From Micromussa lordhowensis (lineage: Eukaryota; Cnidaria; Anthozoa; Scleractinia; Lobophylliidae): a stretch of 64,000 nucleotides of DNA. Position numbers and translations under genes: made by a program. The stretch spans positions 16,166,915-16,230,914 of the forward strand of contig OZ026597.1 of assembly GCA_964020085.1 (NCBI GenBank), given 5' to 3'. How positions within the stretch are numbered: the first letter of the stretch is position 1; every line of letters starts with the position of its first letter. Of this stretch, positions 1 through 11,126 are shown piece after piece. The notes below the pieces were generated by a model, which saw only the letters and a list, made by a program, of their open reading frames with translations, was not told the DNA's origin and ran no database searches.

Positions 1-570
1 AAAAGGAGATGTTACAAGCTTATAGCCACTGTTTGGTTGATGTCCTTGATTCTCCCCTGTTCGCGGTTCGTGGTCACGGAAGGTTCCGTAGCGCTATGGT
101 TGTCTTTCACAATCATCACGGTATTGATACCTACGATAGTCATCGTATTTTGCTCTATTCGGATCTTAAGAGCCGCCGCGGAGCAGTCGAGGAAAATAAT
201 AACAGGTAACAGTTTACCGAATCAAGACGCGGTTAAAAGGGGAAAAAATAATTCCAAAGCCGCCAAGACAGTAAGCATTGTGGTTGGACTGTTTGTTGTT
301 TGCTGGTCGCCAAGTCTAGTCACGTCTTTAGTGAATTACTTCACACCGGATCCTTGTGGTCTTAATAAACAATTATCTTACTACACGGTGTGGACATCCG
401 TCGAAGCACTTGCCTTTACTTCATCGGCAATCAACCCTTGGGTGTATTGTTTGAGAAACGACGAGTTCTACGAAGCTTTATCTCGCAATTTTCCATGTTT
501 TCCAAGACGAAATTTGGAACAAAATCATTTTTATCTGAGAGATACAGGCGGTAATCAAGCAGAAATTTAA
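1..570 (+). CDS. Rhodopsin-family (class A) GPCR, 3' part
   Basis: The reading frame is already open at base 1 and stops with TAA at 568-570, giving 189 residues of a G-protein-coupled receptor whose start lies outside the window. Visible in order are the end of TM4 (about residues 6-20, with a Trp at 12), TM5 (about 31-53, Pro44), a basic third intracellular loop, TM6 with the CWSP form of the CWxP motif (101-104), a short third extracellular loop with a Cys, TM7 with NPWVY (145-149, the NPxxY motif) and a cytoplasmic tail with CFP that could be palmitoylated. Such receptors couple a ligand at the plasma membrane to heterotrimeric G proteins. The ligand cannot be told from this piece; adenosine/melanocortin-like orphan receptors with single-exon ends are abundant in cnidarians. 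No intron is visible in this part. Confidence 0.9.
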   Translation, partial: KRRCYKLIATVWLMSLILPCSRFVVTEGSVALWLSFTIITVLIPTIVIVFCSIRILRAAAEQSRKIITGNSLPNQDAVKRGKNNSKAAKTVSIVVGLFVVCWSPSLVTSLVNYFTPDPCGLNKQLSYYTVWTSVEALAFTSSAINPWVYCLRNDEFYEALSRNFPCFPRRNLEQNHFYLRDTGGNQAEI

Positions 571-2630
571 TCTAACAGGCACTGAGGTGAGGTCTCAGGA
601 ACTACAATTTACCCAGAATGAAATAAGGCTGACTACAACAGAATTAATTTCCCGTTAAACAGCTGGAGACTCGCGATTTTTTTCTTAAGTCAGTCCTCGC
701 TACGTTTTAAAAAAAGATAAGACAAACTGGACGATGCAGCTTCTTTAACTTCAGTAAGAAGTGTACATTGATCGATCATAGTAGAAGACAGCAAGGCTTA
801 CCACAAAGAAAATTCTAAGAAATTCTATCCGTCACTTATGCAATAAGAAGAGGAAGAAAAGGAAAGGGGAATATACTAAGCGCGAGTGGAAATTAGGTTA
901 TGGAAATCAACGTCACAAACAGAGACCTAAATTTTGAGTAGTTGCAAAGGCAGGAAGGTTTTAGGAAAACTTAGCGTGAGCGGAAATTAGTTTATTAGTT
1001 TATGCGATAAGAAGAGGAAGAAAAGGAAAGGGGAATATACTAAGCGCGAGTGGAAATTAGTGTATGGAAATCAACGTAACAAACAGAGACCTAAATTTCA
1101 AGTAGTCGCAAAGGCAGGAAGGTTTTAGGAAAACTTAGCGTGAGCGGAAATTAGTTTATGAAAATCAACGTTCGAAAGAAAGACTTCACATTTAAGGCGG
1201 GGGTAAAGGTGAATTGAAGTGAAATTTTGGTAAGATTAAAGAGAGGTTGAAAGGGGAAAAAAGGGTTATGGAACACCACCAGACAGTTGCCCGACCGCAC
1301 AATGGCACCCCAGGTTGTTGGGCAACTGTTTGGAGTGTATCTACCAATTTTTAATTTCAAACTCTAATTTTAAAACAACAACAAATCTTCAAAATTTCCT
1401 ATTTCCATCAATTTTACTAATCCTTTGAGAAAAACTATTTCTCTCCAAATATACCTAAAAATCACCAAAAAATTTACAAAACAACCCAAAACATAGATAT
1501 GTGAGATGAGCATAGAGATTCTTGATTGCTTGAAACGTAAACGAGATATTTGCATTAAAAACATAATACCCAGCCAAAATACGGCTTTCGGGTTTATCCC
1601 CGCCTTAAGTAGTTGCAAAGGCAGGAAAAAGAACGTTTTAGGAGATCACTACTGCAACTTCTTCAATCGATGATTTGCATTCATTCACGCCATAGGAAAT
1701 TCGGAAATGGAGGAAATTGCTCGTAGTCAGTACAATAATATATACAGAACGAATATGGATAGATAGTTTCATTGGCTTCGACAACTGCTCCGATAAACAA
1801 CAAAGCAGCACGACAAAGTTAATTTTGCTGACTTGTCAATGGTCTTCCAAAGACGTCTGGGTTCGAGCACACTTGCATGATTGTTCCTTAATCATAACAA
1901 AGGCCGCTGAATAATAAATATTTAGATCACGTCTTGTAACAAGCATATTTATAAGTTCAATTTTTTTTTAATAACGTTAAACAAGAAGTAGTCATTTTCC
2001 ACCTTAAAGATGATTCTAGCCGTACTGCGCAGTCTCTGCACCCTAATGTTTATAAACAATTTATAAACATTATAGGTTACCACTCGATGGAATGCAAATC
2101 GATATTATTCGTTACGAACCACATACCTTTTTTGAGGCCTTTCAATATTTTTTTCAACAGCTTCGTTGATTTTTACAGCTGCGAAGTTGTTTCATCAAGT
2201 GATATGAGAAAGAACAAAGCATAAAGCTTCGACCGCTTCGCAGCCATAATGGCGATTGTTTTGAAACTTTGAATTTGTTTCATGTAAGTAGTTGCGAAAT
2301 GTTTACATTTTGTGATGTCTTACATGAAACAAAACAAAAAACGCAAACAAACTCTCGAGAGTGCGCACTACGGACGTCTTAAAACCGAATATTAAAATGA
2401 GCCATATGTAAGTTTAAAAATCGATGTGGCGTATAAATGGTTCTGATCTTATAGTTTTAGAGTAAATACGAATGAAATATTCCAACTAAAAAGAGCAACT
2501 GCCTTAAACAAGCTTTTGTAAGCGATGGATTTATTCAGTGCTTTAGAAACAATAAACCATTGACCATTTTGATTAACAATAGGTCTTAGAATATAACCCA
2601 AAGCAAATACGCACGCTGATTGGTTTAAAA
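571..2630. other. Intergenic / GPCR 3' flank
   Basis: No gene is recognised here. The stretch starts with the probable 3' UTR of the receptor, contains a tandem duplication (838-1160) and two small hairpins: 2044-2072 (AT-rich 13-bp arms, TTTATAAACAT type) and 2273-2335 (arms TTGTTTCATGTAAG and its complement). A motif from the tandem unit (GTAGTTGCAAAGGCAGGAA) recurs once more at about 1609-1627. Short open frames here lack codon bias or recognisable domains. Confidence 0.6.
838..1160. repeat. Tandem duplication, two ~160-bp units
   Basis: Two consecutive, nearly identical copies (about 838-1001 and 1002-1160) share the blocks AAGAAGAGGAAGAAAAGG, ACTAAGCGCGAGTGGAAATT and GGTTTTAGGAAAACTTAGCG. 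They lie just downstream of the receptor stop codon, so they may form part of its 3' UTR. They differ at only a few positions, which suggests a fairly recent duplication. Confidence 0.8.
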
Positions 2631-3167
2631 CCGTGTTTCTATAACTCTATAGAAACACAGAACTAGCACGAGCTGTTGACGTACTGATGGCACGAACAAA
2701 GAGAATTCACATCTTGATGACCGAAGTAAACAAATTGTTTTTCTTTTTCTTCGTGGCGGTATTTTCTAAAAGAAATAGAAAACATGTTCTCCGTGTTCCT
2801 ATCGAGTTATAGAAACATTTCTCGTTCTCCCAAACTTTCACTCGTGTTTCTATTAAACAATTAGATTATGAGCTCGAGATTTCTATCGCGTGATAGTTGA
2901 CGAGGGCGCAGCCCGAGTCAACTATCGCGCATAGAAATCGAGAGCGAATAATCTAATTGTTTTAGTATAAATCTACTAGTCGTTCAAAACTTTCATCTAA
3001 ATCCGCTTCATGGGCACTTCGAAAACACAAAGAACCGGCCCCGAGCGCCTGCTCCTACGCTACTCACCATCTATCACCGAATAGAACGTGAGTAGCGTAG
3101 CCAATCAGAGAACAGCATTCGTGATAGAACGCTAGTAGATTTATACTAAAACTCGATAGAAACACGG
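2631..3167. mobile_element. Nested foldback MITEs (CCGTGTTTCTAT ends)
   Basis: The outer ends are inverted repeats (CCGTGTTTCTAT at 2631-2642, its complement at 3156-3167). Inside is a palindrome of about 100 bp (2859-2962) whose arms contain ATTTCTATCGCG and TAGTTGAC, and a further inverted pair, TAGTATAAATCTACTAG at about 2964-2981 against its complement at 3132-3149. Further copies of GTTTCTAT ends occur at about 2793-2860. The arrangement is best explained by non-autonomous DNA transposons inserted into each other. No coding capacity is visible. Confidence 0.75.
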
Positions 3168-3191
3168 CACATGTTTTCTATTTCTTAAATA

Positions 3192-3337
3192 TTCGTATTC
3201 TCGGACTGGAACTAGCTTGTAACTAAAGCTAATGTGAGGAATCTTTTCAAATGCAAATAGCATTTATCTCTTTTTAATGATATTAACGCATGAGCCTCCA
3301 TAGCAAGCTAGTTCCAGTCCAGTACCAAGAATACGAA
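3192..3337. mobile_element. MITE with ~30-bp inverted ends
   Basis: The left end TTCGTATTC...GGACTGGAACTAGCTTG is repeated inverted at the right (CAAGCTAGTTCCAGTCC...GAATACGAA, to 3337). The element is about 146 bp with an AT-rich, non-coding centre. It sits directly beside the (TTATTA)n tail of the neighbouring LINE fragment. Confidence 0.75.
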
Positions 3338-3343
3338 AACGGT

Positions 3344-4170
3344 CAACTAATAAATAATAATAATTAAATAATAACAATAATAATAATAATAATAAAATAA
3401 TAATAATAATAAAGATATTTCAACAGGGAGCCCACTTCACAGCAATGTGACTTTCAGTGGGACCCTGCATGAGATAAATATTAAAAGTTAAGAATATATG
3501 GTATATAGAAGAAGTATTTGAGAAAAGATAATTAGAAAATAATAATAGTTCAGATTAAAAAATTATTAAAAAGTTATAAATGAGTTCAGTTTCGATGAAA
3601 AAAAAATACAGTAAAAATTCAAAATTGAAAATTCATCAAATGCTTTTAAAACTGCCGCCCTATGTGCCACACAGGCATGATGGGCAGTGAAAGCTTTTAA
3701 AACTAAAAACTATCAGGAGTGTTCTTCACTGCATCTGGTAAAATGTTCTAGTCATTAGTGGCGTGATAGAAAAAATGGTTTTGGCCCCAGAGGCGGCGTG
3801 ACTGAGACATATAGTGTTCTTTTGACTTCTTCTCTAATAATTATGAATGTCTTTAAAACTGGAAAATTTAAAATCCCAATCAATTAAGCTATTTAAAGCC
3901 TTGAAAAACAAAATCAGTCAGTGAAACCTTCTTCCGGCTCAGCCAGCCAAGGGCCAAGGACCTCAGTAGCGGAAGAAGAATGCTTAGGCCTATCGAGTAC
4001 GATCTTAGCACCTGTGTTTTGCAGTACTTGGACTTTGTTCATCAGTGTCAAATTTGATTTGTCTCTCCAGGCAATATCTGCGTAGTCCAAAATTAACCTT
4101 CCGTATCGCGTGTAATGATGTTGCAAAACCCAACATGAGCTCCTGAAGGAACCATTGCTCAATTTTGAAT
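3344..4170 (-). mobile_element. LINE 3' end with reverse-transcriptase remnant
   Basis: Read on the minus strand, 4162-3914 encodes the thumb-side end of a non-LTR reverse transcriptase: the blocks LILDYADIAW, LMNKVQVLQN and AKIVLDRP match the usual YADVVW...LQNKAAKII region of LINE-type polymerases. It is followed by an AT-rich 3' UTR and ends in a TTATTA microsatellite tail (about 3344-3412), typical of CR1/L2-like elements whose tails are short repeats rather than poly(A). The element is strongly 5'-truncated and the frame starts within the domain, so it is dead. The exact clade was not determined. Confidence 0.75.
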
Positions 4171-5036
4171 AAACAGTTTATTCAGTTTAATATCCGGCTG
4201 AAAGTATTTCAAGTTCACGAATCTGTCTCACAATGACACAAACTTCAGAAGGGAATTAACCGGAACCGGGAAAATAAACGGATTAAGAATGATAAATTGC
4301 ACCTTCATAACATTTTAATAACGCGCCGGAATATTGAAAGAGAGAGCTGAATTTGCTGAAGACACCAAAAAAAACTGAAGATAAATGCTACTTACTCGTA
4401 AAGGGTTTTAAACTTTCAAGGATATTCGAAGAACCCAGTCATTCACTGGAACCTACGGAAACCTATGGATGTTTACCGTTGAAAACCCTGAACGACACTG
4501 TCTTTTCGTAATATATGGTAAGTATACCACTGCTGTTTCCATAAATTTACCGAAAACAAAGGCAAGTATCACTGTGGTTAGAGTCTACACGTTGCTTCAG
4601 TTCTTTTTCTTCCGCATCAGTATGCCTTGACGCTGTGTCCCGCGCTACAAACTAACAAACTAGTATGCATGGTATCTGTCTTATATTTCATAATATTTTA
4701 TATACTATAGAGTCCTCTACAAGACAAATGAACGACGTATGGCCTTTTATCTTAGAATCTATTGACGATAAGCTGATGTGGTTTGTCGCAGTAACCATAA
4801 AGACGCTTCTTAAGTTATGTGGGCGACGTTTAGACTATATTAAGGGAGACTTGCAAATAAGACATCTTGGCGACATCACGGCTGCTTGCCGTTTTAGCGC
4901 CGAGTTACATGTAAGGGTTACAAACTCCAGTTTATACCATGGAAAAAGTTAAAACTGATAAAGTGCTTTTCAATGGTTGAATGTTTGCTACATTTTGTGA
5001 TTGTTTTAAAACTCTTCCCACCCTTCTCATTTAGGC
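4171..5036. other. Intergenic, no recognised gene
   Basis: The only longer open frame (4665-4952, +, 95 codons) shows no domain, repeat or signal that I recognise and no supporting splice context. Nothing else is supported here. Confidence 0.5.
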
Positions 5037-5232
5037 CTCGTCCACTCTACGCCGGAGAAATTTGCAAACGCAGCTTTATTTCTACGGAAAGGCCTACCGT
5101 CCAGACTAATCCGTCACGAAAACGCAGCTTTTCAAAAAAAACCCTCTTCCAATACAATCTAAAATGACCGGTGATTGTTGCATTTTTAAATTCCACCGCG
5201 GTAGTGTGGACGGAAAACATTTGATGTGCTTT
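5037..5232. mobile_element. CGTCCACAC-type MITE
   Basis: Begins CCTCGTCCACTCTACGCCGGAG and ends with the inverted form (CCGCGGTAGTGTGGACGGAAA, followed by ACATTTGATGTG). The same family occurs at 18700-18850, 20997-21320 and 55811-56180, each marked by CGTCCACACTAC ends and blocks such as TGACCGGTGATTGTTGC. Non-coding. Confidence 0.7.
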
Positions 5233-5712
5233 CAAAATGATGTCATTTTCTCAAAAATACCACACGGGTTGAAATTATAATAACAATTATTACTGCTATA
5301 CCAGTGAATATATGAAAGATCATATATTTGAACCGCGGAGAAAGATGTGAAGCCTTGATTGATCATCGCAGTTATCACACAAGTTAAGCAGTTGTGAAAT
5401 TAAAGCCTGAAAAAGAAACAACTCAGGCCTGAATGCGATTCGAACCCATGACCTCTGCAATACCGCTGCAGTGCTGTATCAACTGAGCTATCAAGCCAAC
5501 TGGGAGCTGGTCCCATTGTGAGTTAGTAATATACCCGTAGATAGTGATGAATACCAGTGAATACGTGAAATATCATATATCTTTTTAGTCTTCATATCTT
5601 TCTCCGTGGTTCAAATATATGATCTTTCGTATATTCACTGATATAGCAGCACTAATTGTTATTGTAATATCAACCCCTGTGGTATTTTTAAGAAAATGAT
5701 GTCATTTACTCA
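5233..5712. mobile_element. Inverted repeat enclosing a tRNA-derived SINE
   Basis: Arms of about 120 bp (5233-5351 and 5590-5712) are inverted copies, with blocks AATGATGTCATTT, GAACCGCGGAGAAAGAT and GATCATATAT. Between them lies the SINE described separately. The symmetry suggests either a SINE captured by a foldback element or a composite non-autonomous element that moves as one unit. Confidence 0.75.
5426..5497 (-). mobile_element. tRNA-derived SINE head (tRNA-like, not a functional tRNA)
   Basis: On the minus strand these 72 bases fold as a tRNA-like cloverleaf: acceptor GGCTTGA pairs with TCAGGCC, the A box is TAGCTCAGTTGATA, the anticodon stem is CTGCA/TGCAG and the B box is GGTTCGAATCGC. 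The D stem is poor, the base before the putative anticodon is C instead of U, and the T stem has a G-G mismatch. With the trailing CCTGAGTTGTTT...TTCAGGC block this is the head of a tRNA-type SINE with pol III A and B boxes rather than a working tRNA gene. Confidence 0.75.
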
Positions 5713-8700
5713 AATTGTCAACCAAGGAAAATTAATGGCGGCCGTAAATTCTCGGAAATAAAGGTGCAAAAATCGCGAGTTCTAATGTTCGTAATACATT
5801 GAAATTTGGCAAGATATCTAGGAAAGGGCCCATTGTGTACGAAAATGTAAAAAAAAAATGGATATCGAGAATTTGATCATGGGGGCACTTACACGAGACT
5901 AGAATGAAAACTGCCGTCTAAAACCAAAAATTGTAGGTTTAATAAGAACAGCAATGAACTCCGCTTTGTAAAAACGGCAAGTTAGATGCTGCACTCCTGA
6001 TGCACGCAACACACAAATCTTTCATACTGATGTCTCAGAATTCACGCGCATTTGCTCAAGATGACCTTTTATTCTTATTACCCATTTCCCTGAATTGTTA
6101 ATTACCATGATTACACTTCGCGAGAATTTAAAAAGATTATCGAAAGGTAGACCAAATATTTATTATCACAAAATTGCGGCTTCTCCTAAAAGCAGGCAAT
6201 TTTAATTGAGCTTTTAGAGGTCATATATTGATTAAAAAAAGAACAAATTTAGGTCGATAAATCAAACTTGTTTTGGCTGCTATGGAAGAATAATAAGGTT
6301 CTTTCATTTACTTTTTTTTCCGAGTTATATATGTAGAAGACATCCGTACAAGATCAATTACCGCCGTATTGTTAGCCAAGTACGTCTCGTGTGAATGATG
6401 ATAGAAAGTTAAGAGGGCATGAGTCAATAATACCTATAATACCTTATAGATCGTAATACAATCACCGAGTCGCCCGCCTGTGAAAATTATGCAAAAAAAA
6501 ACACCTTTCATCACCCACTGCTTCCATCGAAGGGACCAGAACTTCGTACAACGGAGTAATTGAACTATTGCAAAAGGCTTACTTAATTCACATGTTCATG
6601 TGCATTTTGCGAAGAGCGAAAGAAAAATTCGCTGAATAGACTTACAAGTAGGAAAGAAAGTCAAGAGAGGTGGCTAAAAATAGCAGAGGTAAGTATGCAT
6701 TCATTGTAGTAAATAGAGTCGTCACGGTTTCGGGTTGACAGAGAATATCCTGATTTTATCGATTTCTTGGCGCAAAACTTTACTCAAAATTCCTGGCTTT
6801 GTCGCATTCCCCTGCGATGTGTTTGTTTCCAGACGCTATAAGCGACGTTTTATGTAAGAGCGCTAAGACAGCTGTCGTTACCAAAATTGTTTTGATTGAA
6901 GATAACAGTGCCAGCTCCGGGGAAAATAACATATTTCATAATGGATCGATTTGACACAAAACCCAGTTTTATATCCAGCTAGGCCGACAAAACACTCAAC
7001 GTTTTAAGATAGAAATCATGTTAGGAACTGAACTGCTCGAGCCACATTTAAACTTACCGTGGTATCATCGAAAGGCAAACTCCAAGAATAGTCAATCACT
7101 GTTGGAGGATCTTGATCGTACACTGCTTTGTGTTCTTTGATTGTTGTTGTACTCCCAAAGGGTTTTGCTTTCATTCACGCATACATCTCCACACATTTGT
7201 GCTCAACTGAAAACAAGAAATACAAAAAAACTGCGATTAACAAATTACTGTGTTACACCTAATGTTACTAAAATGTAAAGGCGTCATTGAAATCACAAGA
7301 TGTCGATGGCATAGAGCCTCAAATGTTGCATTTTCTTCAGTCTGGCTAGAACCTCAATCTCTGTTGTCAGTAGGAAGTCGTGATATTAGATTTCAGAACG
7401 TTTCATTATAGATTGGTAGCATCGATAGGACAGAGGTCACTGGACACTGAACAAAAACTATTTCAAAGTTTCAAAAGCGTTGCATCACATCTAAGTACAC
7501 AGCATCAGATGACAGTCCAGGTGTTAAACGTAAGCCCTGATATAACAATTTTTCTTTCATTGTAGTAAAGGGGTCTATGGTCCTACATATTAGTTCTATA
7601 AATCGTTCTTCATATCCTAAAGTAATCACCGTGCAAACAAACCATTTCAGTAAAAGTGACAGCACTCTAATGTTGGTTTAGCCTCGCCATAGCATTACAC
7701 AACATTTTATGCCAATTCTTCCATCTGTTCAGCAGTTTTTCGGTCTCAGAATTCTTACGATATCAATTTTAAATCATTTTGGCGAAACAGTTCATAAACG
7801 CATTGAGAAAGACTGTCTCAAATTAGTCAGTTAAGGAAATTGAAAGCAATGCTTAAGTCTATATCGATGAGTGTTATTCACGGAATAATTAACAGGCTGA
7901 GCTAGAAGGATCAGGAAATAATTTGTATAACACTGACGAAAAGGAACAATACATCTCTTACAAAGAAAAATTGCAGTTTAATGTACACCCCTTGGTTAAA
8001 TATTTGCTTTATACGCGGCTTAACAGATAGCTGACGGTGTCCTTTGAATTGCGGTACTCAGTTTTATTTGTTTACTACTATATATATTACCTGGAACCAG
8101 GGACTAGTTATTAATAAGAACGAAACAATTTGCGCGATCAGTACTAGCTGATAGGCCGTGGCTGCAGTGAAGCAAACTTTATAACAGAGTAGCTAAACCA
8201 GCTACCAGTTTACCACTGAGCTACCACCAGTTTAGCGCCGGGAGACATTGATAAAATCAGTGGAGTCTATACCATTGAACTCGGTCAACTTGTGAAAATT
8301 ACTAATCCCAACCGATAGATAAAAAAAAGATCAATTTTTTTTTTAATTATTTCGAATCACAAACCAAAAGAGGTCTACTGAATGGTCTGTCGCCATCTAT
8401 TCCCAAAACCGAATTTTTCAGTTTCAAGTAGTATGCGAGCCAAAAAACACTTGAAAAAACACAAAAAAAAAACACTTGGTACTGTAGTACAGGACAGTGT
8501 TTGTGTTGAGTAATCAGCGATTGTTCTATTATCCAATTCTCCAAAATATAACAACTCGAAAAGCTCGAGTTTCCTTCTTTCTATACCTATAAATCGTTCC
8601 ACTGAGCCTGGCTACTGTGACTGCACAAGTCGTCTAGTAAGTACACTTTGATGCTTATTTGTGCTATGGACTACTTTCGAAACTGAATTTAATTCAGAGA

Positions 8701-8751
8701 TGGTACATGTCAGATTGAGCCTTAGTCCAAAATGTTGTTTTTTTTTGTTTA
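5713..8751. other. Intergenic, no recognised gene
   Basis: About 3 kb of AT-rich sequence in which no open frame shows a family signature on either strand. No long inverted repeat was seen. It probably holds eroded transposon sequence, but nothing specific can be supported. Confidence 0.5.
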
Positions 8752-9000
8752 ACAAATAAAGAAGCCTATGCCGTGTATTACACTGTGACAAAACACGACG
8801 GTTTTTGTTTTCTACATTTCTTGAGTGTTCTCAAATGTCCAGAGTGTTTTATCACAGTGTAATACACGGATTAGGCTTCTTCATTTGCTTTATGATATAG
8901 ATTTTACGCGCGCAAAACAAAACACCCTTTTTCTATGTTTTATACTCTGATAAAAACATGGGTTTTCGACCAATTAGAGCGCGCACAGGGTCCTATCTAT
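8752..9000. mobile_element. Two adjacent foldback MITEs
   Basis: The first palindrome spans 8752-8887: GAAGCCTATGCCGTGTATTA and its complement face each other around a 50-bp centre. The second spans about 8909-8988 with GCGCGC ends and an inner CTATGTTTTATACTCTGATA / AAAAACATGG imperfect palindrome. Both are non-coding. Confidence 0.7.
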
Positions 9001-10017
9001 GTTATAAATATTGATAATCGCCGACAGCAGTAAGTTTCACACTATGAAGATAACTAATGCAACCAAGTAAAACGAGTGCGCCAACAGAATTTTACTACAG
9101 TTAGAATCCGTATTGTGACGCAAACAGACATTCATTTTTTGAATGTGCCAAATAAACGTCCCTGTTGTTGCTAACGTAGCTTTAGCAGCTTTTTCCCACC
9201 TATGGAAACACAGCTGTGGACACTTTGTGAAGATTTCTCGTTTTTTCAATTTGTTTTGCAGAAATCTCATTACCCTGAACGACTCACTTTTTGAATAAAT
9301 TAAGAGACGTTGAATGGCAAAATAAACAGCTTTGACAAGCTTTAATATTGTATATTGTCTGGCTTTGAAAATTGATACACGCCAACCGCAGTAAAATGAA
9401 AACCAAGTCCGTGAGCGATTGGAACCTTAATTGCACGATAATTCTATTTTGTTTAAACAAAATAAAACTTTGATGTTATTTTAGCACAAACTTCAGAATA
9501 AAAAGTCACAGGAAAATTGTTATAATTATTAAAATTTGTTAAATTTACTACTTTTAAGTAGTAAATTTAAAAAATTACATTAAAAAATTACATGTATAGA
9601 CCTGATCGAAGACCTCAGACAGAGGTCAGGTAGATAGGCAGTCCAACCTTCCTCTACTGACAACTCTATGTTAAGAACAGTTCGCCAAATCCCAGGATAA
9701 TACGGACAATAGGGTCTTTTCCTTTTTTCCGTGTTAACGAGGTTTGACAGTAATTTGATGGGCCTGGTTATAAGGCGCCACTGGGTTGCTATGGCAACAT
9801 AAGAATCAAGCTAATAACATGCTGATCAAACGAGATAAATTGTCAATAAAATTGAATAGCTAGGTGAAATTAAACTGTGCAAACAAATGGAAGGCTTTCT
9901 CAGTTTGTTTAAAGTCTTATATTGATGCAAATTATGAGCACTAAGGAAACTAGATGAAGAAAACACTAGTCTGTTTTGTGAGTGGATATTTACACCTTAA
10001 ACGTAAGTTATGATACT
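9001..10017. other. Intergenic, no recognised gene
   Basis: Nothing coding is supported. A short AT-rich hairpin (arms AAATTTACTACTT and complement, about 9539-9572) is the only structure noticed. Confidence 0.5.
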
Positions 10018-10164
10018 GGCCCCAGTTGTTCGAAAGGTGGATAACGCTACCCAGCAGATAAATCTCTATCCAATGGATAACTGTTAACACAACAGACCAC
10101 GCTATCCACTGGATAGTGATTTATCCGGTGGATAGCGATGTCCACCTTTCGAACAACCCGGGCC
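10018..10164. mobile_element. MITE with GTTGTTCGAAAGGTGGATA ends
   Basis: The left end (GTTGTTCGAAAGGTGGATAA) is matched by an inverted right end (GATGTCCACCTTTCGAACAA). The 147-bp interior contains further alternating ATCCACTGGATA/ATCCAATGGATA palindromes, so it is nearly palindromic throughout. No coding capacity. Confidence 0.8.
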
Positions 10165-11126
10165 TGGTCTAAACAATTCCGTTCAGTTTCAAACTTGGCA
10201 AAACTTCAGAAAAACAGTTGTTATACGCCGATGTACACCTGTACATTGCATTAACACCACTTTAACTTAATTTTTTTCGATTGCGTGCGTTTATTTTGAC
10301 CACAGTAAACAACATGAAAGACCTTTTTTCTCGACGAAGGGTTTGCAAACAGTCTCAGTATTTTGCATATAGTGATGTAGTTGTGCATCATAAAATACAC
10401 ATTATAAACAGAAATAACTTGTTTATAAATGTTTATTCCAAGATTCAACTGAGACTCGCCGTCTCATTGGCTCACTTGTGTATAATACAATGTCAACTAC
10501 TGAAATTAAAATTTCCTTCGGGAAGTGTTCTTCGTCCTATCATGCATCTGTCTATCTTATACATGTATAGTGAAAGACAACCAGTAAATGCAGGATGGCG
10601 AGGAGCGACGGCAGCGCAAAGAAGGGCGACGCGTTAATCCACATCAGCTCAGATTTTAGTATCAGTTTACATTCCACTCTAATAGCAACCATCTTCATGA
10701 CAATTACCGCGCCTGATTTTCCCGATTGTAAACCAAACTAGCTTGTGTCATAGCCGCCCTCCCCTAAAGAAAAAAATCGGAGAGAGGTCTCTTTGGAAGT
10801 TTCTTTCGTAGAGCGCGCCGCTGTGACACAAGCTATCATAAACCTTGTCTGCCGAACTCAATTTGCATGGGTGACTTTACATCCCTCAAGGTAAACAATA
10901 CAACTTCAAAGTCGTGTGCTCCTTTACTCTGGAAAGCCGGATATTTGTAGCACTACGCAATGTGTACAGATGGAAAATTAGTCAGCGATAATAACAGTTA
11001 ACTGCATGGAGGAAAGCAAAGATTGACTCACGACGTGATACTGGACAAATGTAATCTCTAGTAGAGAAAGCTCTGAAGTAATTTATTCTTCTGATTTTTC
11101 TCTTTTGCCACAGATCTCAACCCGTC
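10165..11126. other. Upstream region of the receptor guanylate cyclase
   Basis: No gene is recognised. The stretch should contain the promoter and 5' UTR of the cyclase. The predicted start codon at 11127 follows directly on a TTTTTCTCTTTTGCCACAG tract that reads like a splice acceptor (CAG at 11110-11112), so a non-coding first exon may lie further upstream. No TATA box or other core element can be assigned with confidence. Confidence 0.45.

Noticed and set aside
9..209. Alternative reading frame over the GPCR
   Set aside because: The overlapping frame 1 carries TM segments, CWSP and NPWVY.
4665..4952. 95-codon open frame
   Set aside because: No recognisable domain, no splice context and no conserved partner in the window.
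5426..5497. Functional tRNA gene
   Set aside because: Weak D stem, wrong base before the anticodon and T-stem mismatch; embedded in a SINE-like context with inverted arms.
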